DNA of 64,000 bases from JAAXIE01 sp965263155 (GCA_965263155.1 OZ253586.1:1302001-1366000), one strand, 5' to 3'. Positions 25,320 to 33,957 are shown, numbered from the stretch's first letter. Translations and numbers: made by a program. The notes: a model not told the origin generated them from the sequence alone.

Positions 25320-25715
25320 CTACGCCACAGCCGCCTTCTCCCCAGCGTTGCTGGTAAACGCGCGGAAGCCAGGGTACAGAATCTGTATGCGGTGGCCGTC
25401 AGGGTCATCAAAGTAGACGCAGGTGGGGTCGGTGTCGCGCCCCTCGACCGTGGTCCCAGCCTGCTCCAAGGTCTCCTTGATCGACTCGCGGGTTCCCTCG
25501 TCCACCACCAGCGCTAGGTGGTTCAGGTCATGCCCCGGCAGAAACTCGGAGTCCTTCACCTCGAACAGGGCCACGCCTTGGCTGCCACAATGCATGAAGG
25601 TCTGCGACGAGTTCTCTCGCTCAATGGTCATGCCGAGAACGTCCACATAGAACTTCTTGGCCCGAGCCATGTCGCGAACATGTAGCACCAGATGGTCCAA
25701 GCCCGATACCTTCAT
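25320..25715 (-). CDS. VOC family protein (glyoxalase/dioxygenase fold)
   Basis: 131 residues forming two beta-alpha-beta-beta-beta modules of the vicinal oxygen chelate fold. Candidate metal ligands are the His in GLDHLVLHVRD, the His in HDLNHLALVV and the Glu/Asp area of YFDDPDGHRIQILYPG. The last motif is the family hallmark. It may be a glyoxalase, an extradiol dioxygenase or an antibiotic-resistance type. The start ATG (MKVSGLDHLV) has GGAGGCGTCAA before it; the frame is open further upstream but without a site. It is convergent with the luciferase-like gene. Confidence 0.88.
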   Translation of the reverse strand: MKVSGLDHLVLHVRDMARAKKFYVDVLGMTIERENSSQTFMHCGSQGVALFEVKDSEFLPGHDLNHLALVVDEGTRESIKETLEQAGTTVEGRDTDPTCVYFDDPDGHRIQILYPGFRAFTSNAGEKAAVA

Positions 25716-25804
25716 TTGACGCCTCCTTGACCGGATGCCGCGATTATCCACCCCTAAACCCCTCGACACAACTGTCAACCCCGTCGTCTCCGCGCAGTGC
25801 CTCC

Positions 25805-25885
25805 TTGACATTGCGCACATAAGTTCTACACTGCACGTAGAGTGCGCTGGGGACTGACCCCTCCAAGGTCACCCCAGCTTTTTTT
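25805..25885 (+). promoter_or_regulatory. promoter-hairpin-U-tract cassette, copy B (candidate sRNA or attenuator)
   Basis: TTGACA (25805-25810), a 16-base spacer and TACACT (25827-25832) are followed by GCTGGGG-AC-TGACC, loop CCTCCAA, GGTCA-CCCCAGC and seven T (25879-25885). The inner stem and the AC bulge are identical to copy A at 21753-21839. The outer stem differs in a pairing-compatible way. The predicted transcript is about 47 nt. The next plus-strand gene is the carboxymuconolactone decarboxylase-like gene at 26215. Confidence 0.55.
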
Positions 25886-25965
25886 GTTGGCCGGGACCGA
25901 GGGGCTTGCAAGCTTCTCGCCCGTCCCAGATTAATGACTCAGATAAATGAAGGACTATCCCAGCG

Positions 25966-26118
25966 GCGGAAATAAGCGGAAATGGTAAGAAAAATCGATT
26001 CTCCACGTACGACGCCCGCCACTACCCTCTTGCGGCCAGCTCTCCATAGCTGTCTCAGATACGAGCATGCGGCAATGAGACCAACGCCAGATACGAGAAA
26101 TTTTAATTTAGGTACGAC
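25966..26118 (+). repeat. leader module copy B: GCGGAAATAAGCGGAAATG and AGCTACGA-type repeats
   Basis: GCGGAAATAAGCGGAAATG (25966-25984) is identical to 54271-54289. Further on, ATGAGACCAA is followed by AGATACGAG (26089) and AGGTACGAC (26110), 21 bases apart, as in the copies at 21.9 and 54.5 kb. In this copy the peptide frame of the other copies has a stop, so the conserved element is DNA or RNA and not protein. Confidence 0.55.
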
Positions 26119-26214
26119 TGTGGCCGCACCCAGCTACGGAATTGCGGCTAAGGAAGGTCCCCAGGTACCGTCGTGCTATACTCCCCGTCGCTTCACCCCT
26201 ACTAGGAGGAACAC

Positions 26215-27006
26215 ATGTCCACCTTGGAAGAACGCTTCGAAGCCAGCCACCGTATACGGGCCCGTTTGGGTCGTGTCGGGCCTGATGGCAAGTCGCTGCC
26301 CTTGGAGCCCCACCACTGGGTGGCCCCCGACCTTGAGCGAATCATCGGCGAAGCTGCCTTCGGTCTCGTCTGGAATCGTGAAGGCCTCTCCATTGAGCAT
26401 CGATGCTTTGCCACCATCGCCGCGCTGACCGCCTTGGACCGGGAACCCCAACTGAAGGCGTACATCGAGGGCGCCCTCAATGTGGGCATCCCCGCGGAGC
26501 AAGTCGTGGAAGCCCTGATGCACCTTTTCTTCTACGTGGGCGCACCCTTGGTGAACGGCGCCATGCGGGTCGCAGCTAGTGTGTTCCAAGAGCAGAACAT
26601 CGCCGTGCAGCCCGACCGGGTGTACGACCCCACCGAGGACGTGGATGCCCTATTTGAGCGGGGACAAGCCAAGAGGCGTGAAATCCTCGATGACCCTGAC
26701 ACCGAGACGTCGGGGCCCTTGGCCGAAGTCGACCAAGCCCGCGAGCGCTACTCCCGGGAATACCTATGGGGTGCCATATGGTCTCGCCCCGGCCTCGACA
26801 TGCAGTCCCGCGTCATCTGCACCCTCTCCGGCCTGACGGTCCTCGGACGAGAGCGGATGATTCGGACCTACGTCGAAGCCGCCGAGCGAGTCGGCCTGAC
26901 CCAAGCACAGGTCATGGAACTGTTCATGCATCTGTCTATCTACACCGGCTTCCCTTGTGCATGGAGCGCAATAGCCGTGGCCAAAGAGGTGTGGCGCTCC
27001 AAGTAG
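26215..27006 (+). CDS. carboxymuconolactone decarboxylase-like protein, two CMD domains
   Basis: 263 residues with two CMD/AhpD-type helical domains. The first (about 45-125) has GLSIEHRCFATIAALTALDR and QVVEALMHLFFYVGAPLVNGAM. The second (about 170-260) has GLDMQSRVICTLSGLTVLGR and QVMELFMHLSIYTGFPCAWSAI. No CxxC pair is present, which excludes AhpD-type peroxidase function and leaves gamma-carboxymuconolactone decarboxylase-like lyase activity. The substrate is unknown. The start has an ideal AGGAGGAACAC site. It lies downstream of leader module B and before the TPP enzyme. Confidence 0.88.
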   Translation: MSTLEERFEASHRIRARLGRVGPDGKSLPLEPHHWVAPDLERIIGEAAFGLVWNREGLSIEHRCFATIAALTALDREPQLKAYIEGALNVGIPAEQVVEALMHLFFYVGAPLVNGAMRVAASVFQEQNIAVQPDRVYDPTEDVDALFERGQAKRREILDDPDTETSGPLAEVDQARERYSREYLWGAIWSRPGLDMQSRVICTLSGLTVLGRERMIRTYVEAAERVGLTQAQVMELFMHLSIYTGFPCAWSAIAVAKEVWRSK

Positions 27007-27135
27007 GCGACTCCGCACGATTCGGCCAGCACGGTTCGGCTAGTAGGTGGCTACAGCCCTAGAGTACAATACCGCCAAATGACGCTCCGGTCCTCATGGG
27101 GACCAAGGAGCGACGCCTGAGAGGAGGCAGACATA

Positions 27136-28782
27136 ATGCGCACCGTTGATGCCGTCGCCGAGATTCTGAAGAGAGAAGGGGTGGAGTACCTGCCCTGCTT
27201 CCCGACCACGCCGGTGATAGAGGCCTGCGCCGCCGCTGGCATCCGCCCCATCGTATGTCGTCAGGAGCGGGTGGGAGTCGGCATCGCCGACGGCTACAGT
27301 CGCATCACCAACGGCAGGAAGCCCGGCGTGTTCGCCTGCCAGTACGGCCCCGGCGCAGAGAACGCCTATTCGGGTGTGGCCACGGCCTTCTCCGATTCGT
27401 CGCCCATGCTGGTGCTGCCCATGGGCAACGCCCATAGCTTGGCTGGCGTCGAACCCCACTTCAACTCCCGAGATAGCTATGGCTCCGTCACCAAGCGTGT
27501 GGAGGAAATCAATTCGCCCGACCGGGTGTCGGAAGTCATGCGACGCGCCTTTTCCTCTCTCAGGATGGGGCGTCCCGGCCCGGTGATGGTGGAGATTCCC
27601 GCCGACGTGGGCTTGGCAGAGGTCGATGAGTCGGCCTTGGGCTACCGCCAGGTGAAGACCGCCCTCTCATCCGCCGATCCGAGGGACATCGATCAGGTGG
27701 CTCGTGTGCTGCTGGATGCCCGGGCCCCCATCGTCCACGCCGGGCAGGGTGTGATGTACGCCGAGGCATGCGAGGAGCTCCTGGAGCTGGCCGAACTACT
27801 GCAGATCCCAGTGATGACCACGCTAGCAGGCAAGAGCGCCTTCCCCGAAAGGCACCCCTTGGCTGTCGGCGCGGGCAGCGGCGTGATGTCCGGCCCCTTG
27901 TACCATTTCTTGCGTAATTCTGACGTGGTATTCGGCATCGGCACCAGCTTCACTAAGCATGGCATGTGCACCAACATCCCGCCGGGCAAGGTGATGATTC
28001 AAGCCACTGCTGACGAGACGGACATCAACAAGAGCTACGACATCGACTACCCCGTGGTGGGCGACGCCAAGCTGGTTTTGCGTCAGCTAATCGACGCCGT
28101 GCGCGACCGCCTGAACGCCCAGTCCCGGACTGGCAATGGTGTGGCGGAGGAGATCGCCGGAGTCAAGGAGCAGTGGCTCGGCGAGTGGATGCCCAAGCTC
28201 ACCTCCAACGACGCTCCCATCAATCCCTATCGTGTGCTCTGGGAGTTCATGCACATCGTTGACCCCAACGAAGCCATCGTCACCCACGATTCCGGCGGCC
28301 CCCGCAACCAGATAGTCCCCTTCTATGAGGCTGGCGGCCCCCGCACTTACATCGGCTGGGGCAAGTCCCACGGCTTGGGCACGGGCTTGGGCCTGAACAT
28401 TGGCGCCAAGCTGGCGGCCCCCGAAAAGATGTGCGTCAACTTCATGGGTGACGCCGCCTTCGGCATGACCGGGCTGGACTTCGAGACAGCGGTGCGCTGT
28501 CGCATACCCATCGTCTGCGTAGTATTGAACAACTCCACCATGGCCGTGGAGACGGGTGCCATGCGCACTTCTCACGAGCTGTACAACACCCGCGACTTGG
28601 GCGGCGACTATGCCGACCTAGGCCGTGCCATGGGCGGCTACGCCGAGCGCATCACCGATCCCGCGGAGATTGGCCCCGCCTTCCAGCGGGCACGACGCGT
28701 AACAGAGCAGGAAGGCCAAGCAGTGCTGCTGGAGTTCATCACCACCGACGAGCACACCTACTCCCTCAGCCGCGCCCTCTAG
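27136..28782 (+). CDS. thiamine-diphosphate-dependent enzyme, acetolactate synthase-like
   Basis: A 548-residue ThDP enzyme of the pyruvate oxidase/ALS group with three domains. The N-terminal PYR domain has the catalytic Glu in IVCRQERVGVGIADGYSR. The central domain starts near ADPRDIDQVARVLLDARAP. The C-terminal PP domain has GWGKSHGLGTGLGLNIGAK and the metal/ThDP motif GDAAFGMTGLDFETAVRCRIP...NN (GDG variant with Ala). Its N terminus (PCFPTTPVIEACAAAGI) differs from true IlvB, and there is no IlvH regulatory subunit nearby, so it is more likely a catabolic decarboxylase or carboligase. GAGGAGGCAGACATA precedes the ATG. A hairpin follows at 28801. Confidence 0.9.
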   Translation: MRTVDAVAEILKREGVEYLPCFPTTPVIEACAAAGIRPIVCRQERVGVGIADGYSRITNGRKPGVFACQYGPGAENAYSGVATAFSDSSPMLVLPMGNAHSLAGVEPHFNSRDSYGSVTKRVEEINSPDRVSEVMRRAFSSLRMGRPGPVMVEIPADVGLAEVDESALGYRQVKTALSSADPRDIDQVARVLLDARAPIVHAGQGVMYAEACEELLELAELLQIPVMTTLAGKSAFPERHPLAVGAGSGVMSGPLYHFLRNSDVVFGIGTSFTKHGMCTNIPPGKVMIQATADETDINKSYDIDYPVVGDAKLVLRQLIDAVRDRLNAQSRTGNGVAEEIAGVKEQWLGEWMPKLTSNDAPINPYRVLWEFMHIVDPNEAIVTHDSGGPRNQIVPFYEAGGPRTYIGWGKSHGLGTGLGLNIGAKLAAPEKMCVNFMGDAAFGMTGLDFETAVRCRIPIVCVVLNNSTMAVETGAMRTSHELYNTRDLGGDYADLGRAMGGYAERITDPAEIGPAFQRARRVTEQEGQAVLLEFITTDEHTYSLSRAL

Positions 28783-28800
28783 GAATCAAGGTCACTGATA

Positions 28801-28834
28801 AACACCCTCTCCCCGCTCACAGGGAGAGGGTGTT
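28801..28834. terminator. 13-bp perfect hairpin after the TPP enzyme
   Basis: AACACCCTCTCCC and GGGAGAGGGTGTT form a perfect 13-bp stem with an 8-base loop, 19 bases after the stop codon at 28782. There is no long T-run, so termination may be weak. The sequence type also resembles dispersed repeats. Confidence 0.55.
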
Positions 28835-28889
28835 GGGTCCCATTGTAGCAGCCGATAGCAGTCGGTCTCACAGCCGGACGCCCCTTCCC

Positions 28890-28945
28890 ACGTAGGGGGA
28901 ACCTCTGCAAAACCCCCTCCACCCTCGAAGGGGAAGGTTGGGACG
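28890..28945. repeat. dispersed repeat remnant
   Basis: Contains AACCTCTGCAAAACCCCC next to a short imperfect palindrome (CCCTCGAAGGGG). This resembles the ACCTTTGCATAAC plus palindrome repeats in other gaps of the window. Confidence 0.4.
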
Positions 28946-29034
28946 GGGGTGAAAGGGGTGACGCGCCCAAGTCGCCGTCCCTTGGTAGACGCTCCTCTGG
29001 GTTCCGGCCTGCCCTAGGATGAGGGTGTCGGCCC

Positions 29035-29430
29035 TTAAGCGTCGGCAGCCTTCGGCTCCAGCACTTCCAACCCCGTCTCAGCAGCCCAAGCCTGTAGGCC
29101 GCGCCTCAGGGCCAACATGCCCATGGGCAGCACCACGCACTCCAGAGCCTCTAAAACCTCTTGCGGGCTGGCCCCATGGTCGATGGCCAACCGGATGTGC
29201 TCGCGTATCTGGTCCACGTCAGCCTTGAGGGCCGTTTCCACCGCAGTCTGAATCAGTTCCTTGGTCTTGCGGTCCAAGATTCGCTGGCCGGTGTAGGTGT
29301 ACACCGTGAAGGGCGTCATGGCCTTAAGCCACTCGAAGTCCGCGCTGGCCATAATCTTGTGCATGTCGAACACATAGCCGCGCTCTTTCAGAATCGAGTC
29401 GAGGTAGGCCTGCTTCTCTGGGGTGGTCAA
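29035..29430 (-). CDS. carboxymuconolactone decarboxylase family protein, single domain
   Basis: 131 residues with one CMD domain: FEWLKAMTPFTVYTYTG, LDRKTKELIQTAVETALKAD, REHIRLAIDHGASPQEVLEAL and VLPMGMLALRRGLQAW. There is no CxxC motif, so no AhpD-type peroxidase. TTG 29430 is chosen as start because AAAGGAGACACT lies directly ahead and LTTPEKQAYLDSIL is a typical N terminus; the open frame continues upstream into the Uma2 gene and is not convincing there. It is the second CMD-type gene within 3 kb. Its role is inferred to be in the same aromatic or alicyclic catabolism. Confidence 0.85.
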   Translation of the reverse strand: MTTPEKQAYLDSILKERGYVFDMHKIMASADFEWLKAMTPFTVYTYTGQRILDRKTKELIQTAVETALKADVDQIREHIRLAIDHGASPQEVLEALECVVLPMGMLALRRGLQAWAAETGLEVLEPKAADA

Positions 29431-29503
29431 AGTGTCTCCTTTCACGTCTTGGCGGATGGCGCACTGGTCTGCGGAGTTTGGGTTCATGGCCATGGGCAGC
29501 GGG

Positions 29504-30055
29504 CTAGGTGTCGAATATCTCTCGTACAGTGCAGATAAAGCCCGGCAAGACGTCCAATTCGCCGAGAATATCGTCCTCGCCGATGGTTGTAGGTTCGTTG
29601 TCAGGGCGGTATATATCCACACTGCCGGTCTCCGGCTGGACCACCCATACGAGGCCAACACCGTAGCTCAGCCACATGGATGCCTTGTCTGAGACCTCGC
29701 GTTGCGTGTCGTTGGGGGAGATAACCTTGACCACCAGGTCGGGGACTTCCTCAGAATAGCTGGTGACCCTAGAGCCTGACTGAGACTTCGCCGCCGAGAA
29801 GTATGCGATATCCGGCTCGCGCACGGTATCAGGGTCTCGTTCCAGCCAGACCCCGGGGTCTGAAGTAGTTAGCTCCCCCAGTTTTCCTGGCCACACCAAG
29901 CATCCGAGAAGAAACGATAGTTTGGCAGCGATTTTGCCATGTTCCCGTCCAGTAGGCATCGTCTGGCGCAGCACCCCTCGAATCAGTTCGCCCCGGACGC
30001 CCTGACTGTCAGACGCAGCAAGTCGTCGGGTCAACTGCTTGGGCTGTGTGGTCAT
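29504..30055 (-). CDS. Uma2 family restriction-endonuclease-like protein (DUF820)
   Basis: 183 residues with a PD-(D/E)XK-like fold of the Uma2 family. The family motifs are ELIRGVLRQTMPTGREHG, WLERDPDTVREPDIAYFSA, VPDLVVKVISPNDTQREVSDKASMWLSYGVGLVWVV and the late VDIYRP. Uma2 proteins are common in Chloroflexi and cyanobacteria, often in many copies. Their function is not settled; nuclease activity is inferred from fold only. The canonical E-V-x-S-P is V-K-V-I-S-P here, so the active-site Glu is replaced by Lys, which may mean loss of activity. Divergent from the AcuC-like gene. Confidence 0.85.
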   Translation of the reverse strand: MTTQPKQLTRRLAASDSQGVRGELIRGVLRQTMPTGREHGKIAAKLSFLLGCLVWPGKLGELTTSDPGVWLERDPDTVREPDIAYFSAAKSQSGSRVTSYSEEVPDLVVKVISPNDTQREVSDKASMWLSYGVGLVWVVQPETGSVDIYRPDNEPTTIGEDDILGELDVLPGFICTVREIFDT

Positions 30056-30192
30056 GGCCGGTTTCCTCTTTTCGCCCGCGTGGCTAATATGTTACTACAG
30101 CCCACATATCGGGAACACCACCGATACGCTCCCGTACCTTGTTATCCTGGTGAAGGGTGATAGGGCGATTGCAACGATGGGAAGGAGCCCCC

Positions 30193-31320
30193 ATGGCCAA
30201 GAAGGCAGCCTTTGTCTACGACGACGCCCTCTCGAAGCATGTCCTCCGTGATGACCACCCGCTCAAAGCTACGCGCCTGCGCTACACCTACGAACTGCTG
30301 GATGCCTATGGGGCCTTCTCACGTGAGGGATCGGGCTTGGTGAAGCCTCGCCCAGCGACTGATGCGGAGATACTCACCGTCCATGCGTCGGAATACCTAG
30401 AGGCGGTGAAGGGCTTCAGCAGTGGCGCCGGCATGGAAAATCAGCCTCTATTCAATTTTGGGGCCGGGGGCGATAACCCCACGTATCAAGGGATGTACGA
30501 GGCCGCCTCTCTGAGCACGGGGGCTTCCTTGGTTGCAGCCCACATGGTGGCGGACGGCGAGGTTGACGCGGCCTTTAACGTATCGGGCGGCCTGCATCAT
30601 GCCGCCCCTACCCACACATCGGGGTTCTGCGTGTTCAACGACCCTGCCGTCGCCATACAGTACCTGTTGTCTCGTGATATGAGGGTGCTCTACGTGGACA
30701 TCGACGCCCACCATGGCGATGGGGTGCAGAACATCTTCTATGGGTCGGACCAAGTGCTGACCATCTCTATCCACGAGTCGGGGCGGTTTCTGTTTCCGGG
30801 GACAGGGCACGTTGAAGAGGTAGGCGTGGGCGATGGCCGGGGATATTCTGTAAACATCCCGTTATTCCCCTACACCGGCGACGAGACATACCTGTGGGCC
30901 TTCCGCAAGGTAGTGCCCCCGCTGGTGGAGGCCTTCAGGCCCGATGTGCTCGTGGGCCAGCTAGGCATCGACAGCTATCAGACCGATCCTCTGACCCACC
31001 TGATGCTGACCTCACAAGGTTACACCCAAGCAGTGACGGAGCTAGCCAATCTGGGACTGCCATTCGTCGCCATGGGAGGTGGGGGCTATGATCAAGGCGC
31101 GGTTGCTCGCTGCTGGTCTCTAGCCTATGGCATCATGCTGGGTACCGAGTGGCCGGACCGCATACCTCAAACCTACACGGAGCGATACGGTATGGAGGCG
31201 CTGCGCGACACCGCGACACCGGAAGTCGAGGGACCACTACGCCAGCAGATATGGCGCTTCGCCGAGGAAACGGTGCAGGACGTTGAACAACAGATCTTCC
31301 CGATACACCGTCTGGCATGA
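30193..31320 (+). CDS. histone deacetylase family protein (AcuC-like)
   Basis: A 375-residue zinc deacetylase. It has HPLKATRLRYTYELL, SGGLHHAAPTHTSGFCVFND (active-site His pair), YVDIDAHHGDGVQNIFYGSD (zinc Asp and His), ISIHESGRFLFPGTG and the second zinc Asp in GQLGIDSYQTDPLTHLML, then MGGGGYDQGAVARCW. This matches acetoin-utilisation protein AcuC and bacterial class I/II HDAC homologs, which deacetylate acetyl-lysine in proteins such as acetyl-CoA synthetase or small amides. The start ATG has GGAAGGAGCCCCC. No acs or acetyltransferase gene is adjacent. Confidence 0.93.
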   Translation: MAKKAAFVYDDALSKHVLRDDHPLKATRLRYTYELLDAYGAFSREGSGLVKPRPATDAEILTVHASEYLEAVKGFSSGAGMENQPLFNFGAGGDNPTYQGMYEAASLSTGASLVAAHMVADGEVDAAFNVSGGLHHAAPTHTSGFCVFNDPAVAIQYLLSRDMRVLYVDIDAHHGDGVQNIFYGSDQVLTISIHESGRFLFPGTGHVEEVGVGDGRGYSVNIPLFPYTGDETYLWAFRKVVPPLVEAFRPDVLVGQLGIDSYQTDPLTHLMLTSQGYTQAVTELANLGLPFVAMGGGGYDQGAVARCWSLAYGIMLGTEWPDRIPQTYTERYGMEALRDTATPEVEGPLRQQIWRFAEETVQDVEQQIFPIHRLA

Positions 31321-31339
31321 ACATACCGGGGAAGAGTCA

Positions 31340-31645
31340 ACTCCGGTGGACAAGAGAAGGGCGTCGACGTTAGCTTGGCCCTTGACCTCGTCACCGCTAC
31401 CGACGAGAGGCGCTACGTGGTGGCCATCGTGGTCTAGTCAGGACTCCTATTTTGGTTCTGCGGTCAGATTAGCCAAGGAGATGACCAGTGAACAGAGCCG
31501 TTCACTGGTCATTGAGTCGGCCTTCCCCGTTGGCCCGGGGAGCTCCTCGATGAGAGGGGTCCAAGGCAGTACATCGGTACCGATTGACAAGACTTTGTAC
31601 GACCAGTGCCTAGACCTCACAGACTACAGTCCTAGCGCACCTTGA
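31340..31645 (+). pseudogene. NYN/DUF88 domain relic, frameshifted and truncated
   Basis: A frame from about 31354 reads EKGVDVSLALDLVTATDERRYVVAIVV and then a TAG. Shifting by one base it continues SSQDSYFGSAVRLAKEM, then SLVIESAFPVGPGSSSMRG and IDKTLYDQCLDLTDYSP to 31645. Together these are the second half of a NYN (PIN-like) ribonuclease domain, where (E)KGVDVxLALDLV and SxDSDFxPAVRLAKEM are the conserved blocks. The first half with the leading Asp residues is absent. Confidence 0.65.
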
Positions 31646-31693
31646 TCGAGGCCTAGCGGATTCTAGTTGCTGGCAACAGAGGCCGTGTCGCCC

Positions 31694-31978
31694 CTATTCG
31701 TCTGCCCCTTGTCGTAGCAGCGCTTTAGCGCTTTCACCTACGCCTTCGTCGACGCAGTCAAGATAGGCGGCATAGACGGCGCGGTTGATCGCGTTCATCA
31801 GCCAAGCGTCCTTGCCTGGGTCATCTTCATAAGTTCGTCGCACGGCCATCACCCGCTCTAGCAGGCCCAGACCGTACATTTGCAGTGGGTTGAGGTCGTC
31901 CTCGGCGACTGCGCCGCTTGGCACGATCCCTCTGCCGATTATTGTGCCCTCTTCTGACCCTTGGATTGTCTCGCCCAT
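31694..31978 (-). CDS. hypothetical small protein
   Basis: A 94-residue acidic protein with no recognised domain. It starts MGETIQGSEEGTIIGRGIVP behind GAGGTGAGAGCAC. The second half is predicted helical (MYGLGLLERVMAVRRTYED, then DAWLMNAINRAVYAAYLDCVDEG). It lies downstream of dnaK on the same strand with an 80-base gap holding the dnaK terminator, so it is probably transcribed separately. The function is unknown. Confidence 0.55.
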   Translation of the reverse strand: MGETIQGSEEGTIIGRGIVPSGAVAEDDLNPLQMYGLGLLERVMAVRRTYEDDPGKDAWLMNAINRAVYAAYLDCVDEGVGESAKALLRQGADE

Positions 31979-32034
31979 GTGCTCTCACCTCGGCAACCTT
32001 TGACTAGGTTATTATACGCCCAAACAGGCGGGAA

Positions 32035-32056
32035 TCCGCCCCCTTTTGGGGGCGGA
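32035..32056 (-). terminator. hairpin after dnaK
   Basis: TCCGCCCCC and GGGGGCGGA form a perfect 9-bp GC stem with loop TTTT, immediately after the dnaK stop at 32059 on the minus strand. No long T-run follows, so it may end or merely protect the transcript. Confidence 0.6.
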
Positions 32057-32058
32057 CT

Positions 32059-33957
32059 TTAGATTTCGCGGTACTCGCCTTCTACCGTACCGCCTGGTTG
32101 GTCGCCGTCGTCCGGCCCGACGCCTGCGTCAGGTCCCGTGGGAGCTCCGGCTTGGCTGTAAACGGCTTGACCCAGCTTCTGAACGCTGGCGCTCAGGTCG
32201 GTAATCCCCTGTTGCATGGCCGACACGTCATTGTTCTGGAGGGCCTGTTTCAGTGTGGCGATTTTGCCCTCAACCTCTTGCTTCAGGTCCTCTGGAACCT
32301 TGTCGGCGTTGTCGGACAGCATCTTCTCGGTGTTGTAGACAAGGCTCTCAGCTTGGTTCCGTACCTCGGCCTCTTGACGCTTGCGCTGGTCCTCGGCAGC
32401 GAACTGCTGCGCCTCGTTGACCATGCGCTCGATGTCGTCTTTGACAAGGCCCGAATCGGGCTGAATTACTATCTTTTGCTCGCGCCCCGTGCCCTTGTCT
32501 CGTGCTGCGACGCTGATGATGCCGTTGGCGTCGATATCGAACGTCACGCCAATCTGGGGCATCCCCCGGGGCGCGGGCAGGAGGCCATCCAGGATGAAGC
32601 GGCCGATGGACTTGTTGTCGGGGGCCATGGGACGCTCCCCTTGGAGGACGTGTATCTCCACGCTGGTCTGCCCATCTGCGGCAGTCGTGAAGGTCTCTGT
32701 CTTGGCCGTGGGTATGGTTGTATTCCGCGATATCAAGGCCGTGGAGACGCTGCCTAAAGTCTCCAAACCTAATGTCAGAGGCGTAACGTCCAGCAACAGA
32801 ATATCGCGTACGTCGCCAGTCAGCACGCCACCCTGGACGGCGGCGCCCAAGGCCACAGCTTCGTCAGGGTTGACGTTGCGGTGGGGGTCCTTGGAGAACA
32901 ACTGGGACACCTTCTGCTGCACCGACGGCATACGGGTCATGCCACCTACCAGGATGACCTCCCCCACGTCGGCGGGGGACCACCCAGCATCCTGCAGGGC
33001 TTGCTGGCAGGGCTTTTGCACCCGGTCCATGAGGGCCGAGACCATCTGCTCCAGTCGCGACCGACTGAGTGTGAGCACCAAGTGCTTGGGCCCGCTGGCG
33101 TCGGCGGTAATGAAGGGCAGGTTGATTTCCGTCTCCAGCACGGTCGAGAGCTCGACCTTGGCCTTCTCCGCGGCGTCGCGCAGTCGCTGCACGGCCATGC
33201 GGTCTGTGGTCAGGTCGATGCCTGTTTCTTGGCGAAACTCTCGGATGAGCCAGTTCATGATTTCCTGGTCGAAGTCGTCGCCACCCAGATAGGTGTCGCC
33301 GTTGGTCGACTTGACTTCGAGGACGCCCTCGCCCATCTCCAGCAGGGTAATATCGAAGGTGCCACCGCCCAAGTCGAAAACGGCGATTTTGCTATTAGCG
33401 TTCTGCTTGTCCATCCCGTAGACGAGAGAGGCGGCCGTGGGCTCGTTGATGATGCGCAGCACTTCCAAGCCTGCAATCCGGCCCGCGTCCATGGTCGCCT
33501 GCCGCTGGGCATCATTGAAGTAGGCAGGCACAGTGATGACGGCCTGCCCGATCTTCTCCCCCAGCTTGGCCTCTGAGTCCTGTTTTATCTTCTGCAGCAC
33601 CATGGCTGCGATCTGCGGCGGGGCGTAGGCCTTATCGCCCATCTGCACATGCGCATCGCCGTTGGCGGCCCGGATGATCTTGTAAGGGAGCATCTTGGAC
33701 GCTCGTTGCACCTCGTCGTCGTCGAACTTGCGGCCCATTAGCCGCTTCACCGAAAAGATGGTGTTCTCCGGGTTGGTGACGGCCTGCCGTTTGGCCATCT
33801 GGCCTACGTACATTTCCGAGGAACGGGGGTTCACCGCCACCACTGAAGGGGTGATGCGTCCACCTTCAGCGTTCTCCACAACGGTTGGCTCGCTGGCCTC
33901 GATGACACTGGCCACCGAGTTGGTCGTGCCTAGGTCAATTCCCAGGACTTTAGGCAT
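32059..33957 (-). CDS. dnaK: molecular chaperone DnaK (Hsp70)
   Basis: A 632-residue Hsp70 of standard length. The nucleotide-binding domain starts KVLGIDLGTTNS and contains VPAYFNDAQRQATMDAG, NEPTAASLVYG and IAVFDLGGGTFDITLLE. The substrate-binding domain has LLLDVTPLTLGLETLG and ERPMAPDNKSIG. The C-terminal lid ends with a Gly/Asp-rich tail and EGEYREI. It folds client proteins with GrpE and a J-protein. It is the last gene of hspR-grpE-dnaK, 94 bases after grpE, with its own AGGAGG site. No dnaJ is found in this window. Confidence 0.97.
   Translation of the reverse strand: MPKVLGIDLGTTNSVASVIEASEPTVVENAEGGRITPSVVAVNPRSSEMYVGQMAKRQAVTNPENTIFSVKRLMGRKFDDDEVQRASKMLPYKIIRAANGDAHVQMGDKAYAPPQIAAMVLQKIKQDSEAKLGEKIGQAVITVPAYFNDAQRQATMDAGRIAGLEVLRIINEPTAASLVYGMDKQNANSKIAVFDLGGGTFDITLLEMGEGVLEVKSTNGDTYLGGDDFDQEIMNWLIREFRQETGIDLTTDRMAVQRLRDAAEKAKVELSTVLETEINLPFITADASGPKHLVLTLSRSRLEQMVSALMDRVQKPCQQALQDAGWSPADVGEVILVGGMTRMPSVQQKVSQLFSKDPHRNVNPDEAVALGAAVQGGVLTGDVRDILLLDVTPLTLGLETLGSVSTALISRNTTIPTAKTETFTTAADGQTSVEIHVLQGERPMAPDNKSIGRFILDGLLPAPRGMPQIGVTFDIDANGIISVAARDKGTGREQKIVIQPDSGLVKDDIERMVNEAQQFAAEDQRKRQEAEVRNQAESLVYNTEKMLSDNADKVPEDLKQEVEGKIATLKQALQNNDVSAMQQGITDLSASVQKLGQAVYSQAGAPTGPDAGVGPDDGDQPGGTVEGEYREI

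Noticed and set aside
29504..31978. A defence island (Uma2, NYN and AcuC-like genes)
   Set aside because: Uma2 and NYN proteins are common solitary genes in Chloroflexi; the NYN gene is a relic and there is no co-oriented operon or known defence effector.
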